Shown: in pieces, positions 42,458 to 50,634 of the stretch
Layout: each line of letters begins with the position of its first letter
Position numbering within the stretch: the stretch's first letter is position 1
DNA from: Winogradskyella bathintestinalis
GTDB lineage: Bacteria > Bacteroidota > Bacteroidia > Flavobacteriales > Flavobacteriaceae
DNA: 64,000 bases
NCBI RefSeq assembly: GCF_030407435.1
Contig: NZ_JASDDK010000001.1
Span: forward strand, 372,001 to 436,000
Direction: 5' to 3'
Translations under genes and position numbers: made by a program
The notes under the pieces: model-generated
The model's database searches: none
Told to the model about the DNA's origin: nothing
The model's input: only the letters and a program-made list of their open reading frames with translations

Positions 42458-43777
42458 TTATTGATCTTCTTTTTTTGGTAGGTATTCTACTTCCACACGC
42501 TGATTAGGGCTTAAGTATTTTTTGGCCACATCTTGAATTTCTTCTCTCGTTATAGATCTGTATGTCTCTAACTGATTGTTTATAATATTTACATCGCCAT
42601 ATAATAAATAATACGTTGCCAATGAGCTCGCAATACCTGCTACACTTGAGTTAGAGCTTACAAAATCGTTTTCAAACTGATTTAATAGTTTTTGATAATC
42701 GCGCTCACTTATTAATTCCTCCTGCATTTTTACAATCTCTTCATCCATTTCTGCTAATAGCGTCTCTAAACTTACATCACCTAATGGCAATGCGAACAAG
42801 GCGAAAATATTATAATCTACTTGACCCAAATTAACAGCTTGTACAGTAAGCGCTTGTTTTTGTTCGTCAATTAATTTTTTGTATAGTACAGAGCTTTTTC
42901 CACCACTTAAATACGTTGAAATCATATCTAAGACATAGGCTTCTCTAGTCGATTGACCTGGTAAACGGTAGGCAGCAATGATGGCAGGAATCTGAATATT
43001 TTTATCATAAGCCGTAGCTTTTACCGTTTCTGTAATTGGAGTTTCCTTTGGAAAATTACGCACTACTTCTGGCCCTTTTTTCACTGCACTAAAGTAATCT
43101 TTAACCATTTTTCTTGTCTTGGTATAATCTATATCGCCTGCAATGACTAATACAGCGTTGTTAGGCACGTAATATTTATCGAAATAGGCATTAAATTCTT
43201 CTAAAGTAGCCGCATCTAAATGCTCCATTTTGCCAATATTTTCATCTTTATAAGGATGTACCTTAAAAAGATTTTCGCCAATAGCTTTTAGAAGTCCGCC
43301 GTAAGGTCTGTTATCCATACTCTGACGTTTTTCCTCTTTTACGACCTCATTCTGAGTATCGACCCCAACTTGGTCAATCACTGGATGCAACATACGTTCA
43401 GATTCTAACCATAACCCTAATTCTAATTTGTTAGACGGAAAGATTTCGTAATAATATGTTCTGTCTTGAGACGTGTTGGCATTAAAAGTACCTCCATTGG
43501 CAGGTATTATTTTCATAAATTCTCCACGATCGATATTCTCTGAACCTTCAAACAATAAATGTTCAAAAAAATGAGCGAAACCAGTACGCTCTCTATCCCC
43601 ATCTTTTCCACCAACATCGTACATAACAGATGTAATTACAACTGGAGCCGTATTATCTTTATGCATAATAACATGCAAGCCATTGTCTAAATCAAATTCC
43701 TCAAATTTAACTTCTTGTGCTATTGCCTGATGGCTAATAAACAACAAAGAGGCCAAGGCCAGTAAATAGTTTTTCAT
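42458..43777 (-). CDS. M16 zinc peptidase, catalytic subunit
   Basis: The product is a 439-residue exported zinc protease (signal to about residue 21). The inverted zinc motif HFFEH (H69, E72, H73) and the downstream Glu in VVKEEKRQ (about E149) are intact, so it is active. Two M16 lobes are present. It is the first gene of a two-gene operon with the HxxEH-lacking M16 protein, making a likely heterodimer in the periplasm that degrades peptides. Confidence 0.95.
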   Translation of the reverse strand: MKNYLLALASLLFISHQAIAQEVKFEEFDLDNGLHVIMHKDNTAPVVITSVMYDVGGKDGDRERTGFAHFFEHLLFEGSENIDRGEFMKIIPANGGTFNANTSQDRTYYYEIFPSNKLELGLWLESERMLHPVIDQVGVDTQNEVVKEEKRQSMDNRPYGGLLKAIGENLFKVHPYKDENIGKMEHLDAATLEEFNAYFDKYYVPNNAVLVIAGDIDYTKTRKMVKDYFSAVKKGPEVVRNFPKETPITETVKATAYDKNIQIPAIIAAYRLPGQSTREAYVLDMISTYLSGGKSSVLYKKLIDEQKQALTVQAVNLGQVDYNIFALFALPLGDVSLETLLAEMDEEIVKMQEELISERDYQKLLNQFENDFVSSNSSVAGIASSLATYYLLYGDVNIINNQLETYRSITREEIQDVAKKYLSPNQRVEVEYLPKKEDQ

Positions 43778-43981
43778 TGTAGTTTTGTTTAAGTTTTATA
43801 TATAATGTGTTAGTCTAAACGCCATGTAATTTGTTACAGCGTCCTACAAAAATAAACAATGATTCGTCTTATTTAATAGAATACAAGACAAAAAACTCAC
43901 TATCTATCACATATTGAATTTAATACATAACGATTAAAAGCCATTTATTTAACCCTAACTAACCCAAAAACAATCGAAACG

Positions 43982-44012
43982 TTTGTACATTAATAAATTA
44001 GAAGTATATTTG
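43982..44012 (+). promoter_or_regulatory. Strong promoter of rplU-rpmA
   Basis: TTTG (43982-43985), 19 bases, TATATTTG (44005-44012) is a perfect match to the Bacteroidota housekeeping consensus. The leader before the rplU ATG is about 55 bases. It is the cleanest promoter in the window. Confidence 0.85.
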
Positions 44013-44073
44013 CATCCGCTTTCTGAGAAGAAGGCACTTTAATTAATAAACAAATTAATAAAAACGTTACGCT

Positions 44074-44733
44074 ATGTACGCAATTGTAGAGATAGCAGGG
44101 CAGCAATTTAAAGTTGCAAAAGACCAAAAAGTTTTTGTGAACCGTTTATCTACTGAAGAAGGTAAAACTGTTGATTTTGACAACGTTCTTCTAATAGGTG
44201 ATGGTGACAATACTACTTTAGGCGCCCCAGCTATAGACGGAGCACTAGTAGGTGCAAAAGTCTTAAGACACCTTAAAGGTGACAAAGTAATCGTCTTCAA
44301 AAAGAAAAGACGTAAAGGTTACCGTGTAAAAAACGGACACAGACAATCTTTAACCGAAATCGTAATTGAGAGTATTGTTTCTTCTGGAGCTAAGCCGTCT
44401 AAAAAGGCAGACCCCAAAAAGGAAACAAAAAAAGTAGAAGCGAGAGCTGCTGCTCCTAAAGCTAAAAAAGCAACAGGAAAAGCTGACGATTTAAAGAAAA
44501 TTGAAGGTGTTGGACCTAAAGCTGCAGAAGCATTGGTTGAAGCAGGTTTAGATACTTTTGCAAAAGTAGCTAAGGCTAAGCCAGAAGCTATTGAAGCTAT
44601 TCTAGCTGAAGCAAATTCTAGATTAGCACATTTAGTTGCTAATACTTGGCCACAACAAGCACAATTAGCTGCTGATGGTAAGTGGGATGAGCTTAAAGAA
44701 TTACAAGACAATTTAGACGGAGGAAGAAAATAA
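44074..44733 (+). CDS. rplU: Ribosomal protein L21 with C-terminal helix-hairpin-helix extension
   Basis: The product is a 219-residue protein of the large ribosomal subunit. Residues 1-102 are a normal bacterial L21 (MYAIVEIAGQQFKV at the start, KKRRKGYRVKNGHRQ near 80-95). A Lys/Ala-rich linker follows to about 138, then an extra domain with a helix-hairpin-helix motif, LKKIEGVGPKAAEALVEAG, and about 60 more residues. L21 is usually about 103 residues; the long form is known in Bacteroidota. The extension may bind rRNA or DNA at the ribosome surface. rpmA follows 40 bases downstream. Confidence 0.97.
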   Translation: MYAIVEIAGQQFKVAKDQKVFVNRLSTEEGKTVDFDNVLLIGDGDNTTLGAPAIDGALVGAKVLRHLKGDKVIVFKKKRRKGYRVKNGHRQSLTEIVIESIVSSGAKPSKKADPKKETKKVEARAAAPKAKKATGKADDLKKIEGVGPKAAEALVEAGLDTFAKVAKAKPEAIEAILAEANSRLAHLVANTWPQQAQLAADGKWDELKELQDNLDGGRK

Positions 44734-44773
44734 TTTTTAGTCCTTTAATATTAACAAATAAAACCTTAAGATC

Positions 44774-45034
44774 ATGGCTCATAAAAAAGGAGTTGGTAGT
44801 TCGAAAAATGGTAGAGAATCAGAATCGAAACGTTTAGGCGTTAAGATTTTTGGTGGACAAGCTGCTATTGCTGGAAACATTATCATAAGACAACGTGGTA
44901 ACACTCACCATCCTGGTGAAAATGTATACCAAGGAAAAGATCATACTTTACACGCTAAAGTTGATGGTCTAGTAAAATTCACTAAGAAAAAAGACAATAA
45001 GTCTTACGTTTCTATTGAGCCTTTTCAGGCTTAA
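44774..45034 (+). CDS. rpmA: Ribosomal protein L27
   Basis: The product is an 86-residue large-subunit protein whose N-terminal tail reaches the peptidyl-transferase centre. The sequence starts [14 protein letters not shown], the mature form without the cleaved Firmicutes-type N-terminal extension. The rplU-rpmA order is universal. A strong terminator follows. Confidence 0.98.
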   Translation: MAHKKGVGSSKNGRESESKRLGVKIFGGQAAIAGNIIIRQRGNTHHPGENVYQGKDHTLHAKVDGLVKFTKKKDNKSYVSIEPFQA

Positions 45035-45057
45035 GAAATTATTTTCTTAAAATGATT

Positions 45058-45092
45058 AAGACCTCACAAGAATTTTCTTGTGAGGTCTTTTT
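45058..45092 (+). terminator. Terminator of rplU-rpmA
   Basis: AAGACCTCACAAGAA and TTCTTGTGAGGTCTT form a perfect 15-base stem followed by T5, 23 bases past the rpmA stop. The arms ACCTCAnAAG share spelling with the intergenic palindromes at 3040 and 28219. Confidence 0.9.
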
Positions 45093-45188
45093 GTGTATTA
45101 CCTTTTTTTTATTCAGAACGTACCTTATATTACCTGTCAGAGTAACTAATCAGTACTTGTGCTAGTTTTAGGAAACTTCGTTTTTTCT

Positions 45189-46961
45189 TTATACAATTTC
45201 CATCTTTTTCAACAAAAAACTTGCGTTCATGTTTTGGCAAACCCCTTGTTTTAATTTGTAATCGAAATAGAGTTCGTCATTAACAATTTCTGCATCAAAA
45301 TAATAATTCTTCACCGCTTCCAATTCATTTTCGATTTCTGTTAGACTTAAATCGTGTGTTGCAATAATTCCTGTGGCATTATGTTTTACTAGCTTCTCAA
45401 CAAATTTTCGCGAACCAATAGCTTTATCGGTACTGTTGGTTCCTTTTAAAATTTCATCAAGTATAACAAAGTAATTTTTATCTTTAATAATGGTATCTAC
45501 TACAAATTTTAAACGTGTGAGTTCACTGAAAAAATAAGAACTATCATCGGTTAAAGAATCTGTTGTTCTCATGCTTGTAATGAGCTTAATAGGCTTATAA
45601 ACACTCTGCTTTGCACAAATCGGAAGTCCTACATTGGCCATAACGATATGAAGCGCAACGGTTCTTAAAAATGTACTTTTCCCTGCCATGTTCGCCCCAG
45701 TGACAATAAAAAATTGTTCTTGTTCTAATTTTAAGTTACTATCTACTCGTTTTTCCGACCTTAATAATGGATGACCAATACCTTCAGCTAAAATAGTTAC
45801 GGGTTTTTCCGTAAGTATTGGATATGTGAAACTTTGATGATTAAAGGCGTAATTGCCAAAGCTATTAAAGGCATCAAAGAACGTTACAACTTCAAACCAA
45901 TCTTCTACTTTATGACCATATTTTCTAATCCATTTTTCTACTGCATAACTATATCTTAGATCTAGCAGAAAATAGCCATTCCCTAAAACTAAAGAAATAA
46001 GGTTATTCCTGTTATCTAATGCATCTAGCGCTTTCGAAAATTTTGAAAATATTTCGGAGGCTTTCTGATCTTCAGACCGAATTAAATTTTGTTTCGATTT
46101 TAATAAGTCGGACGTGAACTCGGTAGTTTCTATAGCCTCTAATAGCAATGCATATTGCTTAAAGGTATCTTTTGCATTCCCAGTATGATGTGCCAGTGTA
46201 TCTGTTTTTTTCCAATATATACCTGTAATTCCAAGCCCCAACAATAGCCAATACCCAATTGTTGAAATCGGTATTATTTCAGTGACTCCCAATCCTATAA
46301 TTATTAGGGAAGCTATGCTAAATCCAATAGTTATATAATATTGTACTCTTCCTAAAAATGGTTTGTAATCATTCAACCATGTAATGATGGAATTTGCGGA
46401 ATGCTCAATTTCTACACCTTGAGCAATTCCTGTATAGCGTTGTCTCCAACTTGGCAGAGCAGCTAATTCTTTAATGGCCAATTGCCTTGTTTCTATTGCG
46501 CTAATATCATTAGATAATAAATGATGAACTAATTTTTTTGTTCCCTCTTTAATGGCCGTTCTGTTGATATATTGAAAGAATGATCCTTTCCCAAATAAAT
46601 CAATATCTAAACTAAAATAATGTTTCGGATTTTGAAATTCTGAACCATCCAACCGCTCTTGAAAATCTCCTTTAGCTATTTTCAATTCGTCTTCATTAAT
46701 AGCAATTAACCGTTTGTGTAAGTTTCGTTTAGACTTTAAATCGGTGTATTTAGATAACAAGAATAGAAAGCTCGCTATACCAATAACGGCAATGCCCACA
46801 GCAACTTGCCAATTCTGATACGTAAAATAAATGCCGACTCCGGTTAGCACAAAAATAGCTAGTCTTAAAATACTGTATAAACTTAACTGCTTAAAAATAC
46901 GTTTAGACTCACTTTGATTGATTTCTAATTGTTCTGTATAAAATATATTTGGATTTTGCAT
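45189..46961 (-). CDS. Membrane-tethered MutS-like ATPase
   Basis: The product is a 590-residue protein of the MutS ATPase superfamily. The C-terminal ATPase has Walker A TGANMAGKST (about 420-430), Walker B YFVILDEILKGTN, and the signature GIIATHDLSLTEIE. Instead of a mismatch-binding domain, the N-terminal half has two pairs of hydrophobic helices (about 32-68 and 210-255), so it is anchored in the membrane. Proteins of this shape are common in Bacteroidota and have no established role; they are unlikely to do mismatch repair. The gene sits after the sdh operon terminator on the minus strand. Confidence 0.85.
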   Translation of the reverse strand: MQNPNIFYTEQLEINQSESKRIFKQLSLYSILRLAIFVLTGVGIYFTYQNWQVAVGIAVIGIASFLFLLSKYTDLKSKRNLHKRLIAINEDELKIAKGDFQERLDGSEFQNPKHYFSLDIDLFGKGSFFQYINRTAIKEGTKKLVHHLLSNDISAIETRQLAIKELAALPSWRQRYTGIAQGVEIEHSANSIITWLNDYKPFLGRVQYYITIGFSIASLIIIGLGVTEIIPISTIGYWLLLGLGITGIYWKKTDTLAHHTGNAKDTFKQYALLLEAIETTEFTSDLLKSKQNLIRSEDQKASEIFSKFSKALDALDNRNNLISLVLGNGYFLLDLRYSYAVEKWIRKYGHKVEDWFEVVTFFDAFNSFGNYAFNHQSFTYPILTEKPVTILAEGIGHPLLRSEKRVDSNLKLEQEQFFIVTGANMAGKSTFLRTVALHIVMANVGLPICAKQSVYKPIKLITSMRTTDSLTDDSSYFFSELTRLKFVVDTIIKDKNYFVILDEILKGTNSTDKAIGSRKFVEKLVKHNATGIIATHDLSLTEIENELEAVKNYYFDAEIVNDELYFDYKLKQGVCQNMNASFLLKKMEIV

Positions 46962-46972
46962 AATTTGAAATT

Positions 46973-47006
46973 AAAAAATCCCAAGATAAGATTTTACCTT
47001 GGGATT
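46973..47006 (-). terminator. Terminator of sdhCAB
   Basis: Read on the minus strand, AATCCCAAG and CTTGGGATT flank a short AT loop, and a T6 tract follows the stem. It lies 64 bases past the sdhB stop. Confidence 0.85.
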
Positions 47007-47018
47007 AAATTTTATAAA

Positions 47019-47032
47019 CCCGAAATTTCGGG
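47019..47032. repeat. Perfect palindrome CCCGAAATTTCGGG
   Basis: A 14-base perfect palindrome lies between the sdhB stop and the operon terminator, next to a second small hairpin (TCTGCcaaactaGCAGA). It may help 3-prime end stability. The sequence is one of the short intergenic palindromes that, from memory, recur in Flavobacteriia. Confidence 0.45.
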
Positions 47033-47069
47033 ACTGTTTTCCTGTCTGCCAAACTAGCAGATACAGTAA

Positions 47070-47816
47070 TTAACCTTTTAAACTAGCCGCTAAATACTCA
47101 CGATTCATACGCGCTATATTCTCTAGTGAAATACCTTTAGGACATTCTACTTCGCAAGCTCCTGTATTGGTACAGTTACCAAAACCTTCCTCGTCCATTT
47201 GTTTTACCATATTTAAAACACGATCCGTCGCTTCAACTTGACCTTGAGGTAATAACGCAAATTGAGATACTTTTGCGCCTACAAATAACATGGCGGAAGA
47301 GTTTTTACAACTTGCTACACAAGCACCACAACCGATACATGTTGCAGCTTCAAAAGCTTCGTCTGCATCGTGTTTATTAACCGGAATTGCATTGGCATCA
47401 ATAGTATTTCCAGACGTATTAACCGATATAAATCCACCAGCATGTTGTATTCTATCAAAAGAAGATCTATCTACAACTAAATCTTTAATTACAGGGAATG
47501 CTGTAGCTCTAAATGGTTCGATAACAATTGTATCTCCATCTTTAAACATACGCATATGTAATTGGCATGTAGTAATTCCACGATCTGGACCATGGGCCTC
47601 ACCATTAATATATAATGAACACATACCGCAGATACCTTCTCGACAATCGTGATCAAAAGCAACAGGTTCTTCGCCTTTATAGACTAATTGTTCGTTTAAA
47701 ACGTCTAACATTTCAAGAAAAGACATATCTGGCGAAATATCAGTAACTGGATAATCGACCATTCCTCCTTTATCGTTAGCGTTTTTTTGACGCCATATTT
47801 TTAACGTTAAATTCAT
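47070..47816 (-). CDS. sdhB: Succinate dehydrogenase/fumarate reductase iron-sulfur subunit
   Basis: The product is the 248-residue electron-transfer subunit. Ligands for the [2Fe-2S] cluster are C58, C63, C66 and C84; for the other two clusters C160, C163, C166, C170 and C215, C221, C225. It passes electrons from SdhA to the membrane quinone subunit SdhC. It starts ten bases after sdhA. Confidence 0.97.
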   Translation of the reverse strand: MNLTLKIWRQKNANDKGGMVDYPVTDISPDMSFLEMLDVLNEQLVYKGEEPVAFDHDCREGICGMCSLYINGEAHGPDRGITTCQLHMRMFKDGDTIVIEPFRATAFPVIKDLVVDRSSFDRIQHAGGFISVNTSGNTIDANAIPVNKHDADEAFEAATCIGCGACVASCKNSSAMLFVGAKVSQFALLPQGQVEATDRVLNMVKQMDEEGFGNCTNTGACEVECPKGISLENIARMNREYLAASLKG

Positions 47817-47826
47817 AGCTTCCCTT

Positions 47827-49824
47827 TTATTTATAACTTCGCTCTTTTACTTCTATATTTTCATAAACCAAATCTTCTTTATGCAATACAGCATCTTTTG
47901 GTTCACCTTTATATTCCCAAGCAGAAACATATTGAAACTCTTTCATTCTCATAGCTTCTCCTTCGGCTGTTTGATATTCCTCTCTAAAGTGACCTCCTGC
48001 AGATTCTTCACGCAATAAAGCATCTTTTGCAAATAGCTCACCCAATTCTAAGAAATCTGCCACACGTAATCCTTTGGCTAACTCTTCATTAAACTCGTCG
48101 TTAGTTCCTGGTACTCTTACGTCTTTCCAAAATTCTGCTCGTAGTTCAGAAATTTCAGTGATTGCTGCCTTTAAATCTGCAGCATTCCTAGCCATACCAC
48201 ACTTATTCCACATGATTTTACCTAATCTTCTATGGAAGTGATCTACTGATTGTGACCCATTATTATTGATTAAATGCTCAATGTTATCTCTAACATTCTT
48301 TTCTGCGTCATCAAATTCTTTACTATCGGTTGCAATTTCTCCTGTTCTTATATCATTTGATAAATAATCACCAATAGTATAAGGTAATACAAAATAGCCA
48401 TCTGCCAGACCTTGCATTAAAGCTGAAGCACCAAGTCTGTTAGCACCATGATCTGAGAAATTAGCTTCACCAATACAATATAAACCAGGAACGGTAGTCA
48501 TTAAGTTATAATCAACCCAAATACCTCCCATGGTGTAGTGTACGGCCGGATAAATCATCATTGGAGTGTTATAAGGATCTTGATCAACGATTTTCTCATA
48601 CATCTGGAATAAGTTTCCATACTTATTCTTAATCACTTCTTGCCCTAATTTTTTAACCAATGCTGCATCATTCTCATCTAAACCTTTAACATGAGCTGCC
48701 TCTTTTCCATAACGTTGAATGGCTGATGCAAAATCTAAAAATACCGCTTCACCGGTTGCATTCACTCCGAAACCAGCATCACAACGCTCTTTTGCTGCAC
48801 GAGAGGCAACATCACGCGGTACTAAGTTTCCGAAAGCTGGATAACGACGTTCTAAATAATAATCGCGATCGTTCTCCGCTAAATCTTTAGGTTTTAATGT
48901 TCCAGCTTTAATAGCCTCAACATCCTTCATATGTTTTGGTACCCAGATACGACCATCATTTCGTAAAGACTCAGACATTAACGTTAGTTTAGACTGATGA
49001 TCTCCAGAAACAGGAATACATGTTGGGTGAATTTGTGTGTAACACGGATTTGCAAAGTAAGCCCCACGTTTGTGTGCTTTCCAAGCTGCAGTAACATTAG
49101 ATCCCATCGCATTTGTAGATAAGAAAAATACGTTACCATAACCACCAGTGCCAAGCACTACAGCATGTGCTGAATGTCTTTCAATTTCGCCAGTAATTAA
49201 ATTACGCGTTATAATGCCTCGCGCTTTTCCGTCGACAATTACAACATCAAGCATTTCGTGACGGTTATACATTTTTATTTTCCCACGTCCAATCTGACGG
49301 TTCATGGCAGAATAAGCGCCTAATAATAATTGTTGTCCCGTTTGACCTGCGGCGTAAAACGTACGAGATACTAATACTCCACCAAACGAACGGTTATCAA
49401 GTAAGCCACCATATTCACGAGCAAAAGGAACACCTTGAGCCACACATTGGTCAATAATATTAGCAGAAACCTCTGCCAAACGATAAACATTAGCTTCACG
49501 AGATCGGTAATCACCACCTTTTACGGTATCGTAAAATAAGCGGTATGTAGAATCACCATCACCTTGATAGTTTTTTGCCGCATTAATTCCTCCCTGCGCC
49601 GCAATAGAGTGCGCACGTCTTGGAGAATCTTGAAAACAAAATGCTTTTACATTATAGCCCAATTCTGCCAAAGTTGCAGCGGCAGACCCACCAGCTAAAC
49701 CTGTACCAACGATAATTACATCTATGTTACGTTTATTAGCAGGATTTACTAAATCGATATTATTTTTATAATTAGTCCATTTGTCTGCAATTGGACCATT
49801 TGGTATTTTAGAATCTAAAGCCAT
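47827..49824 (-). CDS. sdhA: Succinate dehydrogenase/fumarate reductase flavoprotein subunit
   Basis: The product is a 665-residue flavoprotein that oxidises succinate to fumarate in the TCA cycle. The FAD site [18 protein letters not shown], the flavinylation region [11 protein letters not shown], and the catalytic region with HPTCIP and [10 protein letters not shown] are clear. Length and features fit the B-type enzyme of Bacteroidota, with SdhC as the single membrane subunit. Gene order sdhC-sdhA-sdhB with gaps of 15 and 10 bases shows one operon. Confidence 0.98.
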   Translation of the reverse strand: MALDSKIPNGPIADKWTNYKNNIDLVNPANKRNIDVIIVGTGLAGGSAAATLAELGYNVKAFCFQDSPRRAHSIAAQGGINAAKNYQGDGDSTYRLFYDTVKGGDYRSREANVYRLAEVSANIIDQCVAQGVPFAREYGGLLDNRSFGGVLVSRTFYAAGQTGQQLLLGAYSAMNRQIGRGKIKMYNRHEMLDVVIVDGKARGIITRNLITGEIERHSAHAVVLGTGGYGNVFFLSTNAMGSNVTAAWKAHKRGAYFANPCYTQIHPTCIPVSGDHQSKLTLMSESLRNDGRIWVPKHMKDVEAIKAGTLKPKDLAENDRDYYLERRYPAFGNLVPRDVASRAAKERCDAGFGVNATGEAVFLDFASAIQRYGKEAAHVKGLDENDAALVKKLGQEVIKNKYGNLFQMYEKIVDQDPYNTPMMIYPAVHYTMGGIWVDYNLMTTVPGLYCIGEANFSDHGANRLGASALMQGLADGYFVLPYTIGDYLSNDIRTGEIATDSKEFDDAEKNVRDNIEHLINNNGSQSVDHFHRRLGKIMWNKCGMARNAADLKAAITEISELRAEFWKDVRVPGTNDEFNEELAKGLRVADFLELGELFAKDALLREESAGGHFREEYQTAEGEAMRMKEFQYVSAWEYKGEPKDAVLHKEDLVYENIEVKERSYK

Positions 49825-49839
49825 ATCAGGGATATTTTT

Positions 49840-50526
49840 TTATTGATTAAAATGATGGAATAATGCAATGAAAATGAAACCAGCCGGAAGACCAATGGCA
49901 TACACTTTTGCAAATCCTTTTAATCCTTTCGTGTACTTATTATTTGCTCCAATAGATTGGAATGCAGAACTAAAACCATGCAATAAATGCAAGCTTAAAA
50001 ATACAAATGCTATAACATATGCACCAACTCGAATAGGGTTTTCAAACTTATGCACCAATTCTTCGTAGTATCTAAAACCGCTATCGACATTGTCTGGATC
50101 TAAAAGTCCACTCATATCACCTTTAAAGTATTTTATATTTATTTCTGGTGCCCAAAAATCTATAAAATGTAATACAATAAATGCTAATATAGCCAGACCG
50201 CTCCAAATCATGTTTCTGCTCATCCAAGTAGAATTTGCCGCACCATTATTTTTTACATAACTAATTTTTCGAGCTCTATTATTTTTGATTTCTAGAACAA
50301 AACCCATTACAAAATGGAAGATTACTCCAAAAATTAAAACAGGCTGTAACAAATATTGTACGGCCCAAAACGTACCCATAAAATGAGATGTTTCATTAAA
50401 AGCTTCTTCGCTAAAGACAGATAAAATATTAATTGCAAAATGTTGTAATAAAAAAATCATTAGGAAGAGTGCCGAAAGTGCCATGGCAAACTTTCTTCCA
50501 ATCGTAGAATTCAGAATTCCGCTCAT
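49840..50526 (-). CDS. sdhC: Succinate dehydrogenase cytochrome b558 subunit
   Basis: The product is a 228-residue inner-membrane diheme subunit of the B type, with five hydrophobic helices (about 10-30, 55-80, 100-125, 165-185, 205-225). Histidines in or near helices (LQHFAIN, FHFVMGF, VLHFIDF, LHLLHGF) are the expected heme ligands. It anchors SdhAB and reduces menaquinone. It is the first gene of the operon, with a good promoter upstream. Confidence 0.95.
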   Translation of the reverse strand: MSGILNSTIGRKFAMALSALFLMIFLLQHFAINILSVFSEEAFNETSHFMGTFWAVQYLLQPVLIFGVIFHFVMGFVLEIKNNRARKISYVKNNGAANSTWMSRNMIWSGLAILAFIVLHFIDFWAPEINIKYFKGDMSGLLDPDNVDSGFRYYEELVHKFENPIRVGAYVIAFVFLSLHLLHGFSSAFQSIGANNKYTKGLKGFAKVYAIGLPAGFIFIALFHHFNQ

Positions 50527-50552
50527 TGTAGTCTAAATTTATTTTAGTGTAA

Positions 50553-50583
50553 CAAAGATACTGCGCAATTGCCGTTTTGACAA
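50553..50583 (-). promoter_or_regulatory. Promoter of sdhCAB
   Basis: On the minus strand TTG (50583-50581), 20 bases, TATCTTTG (50560-50553), 26 bases before the sdhC ATG. It fits the Bacteroidota consensus well. Confidence 0.7.
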
Positions 50584-50634
50584 CTGTGCTTTATTATAAT
50601 TAATTATTTAGAATGAATTTAAGTAAATCCTAAA

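Noticed and set aside
45189..46961. Classical mismatch repair MutS or MutS2
   Set aside because: It has no mismatch-recognition or Smr domain, and has membrane helices instead.
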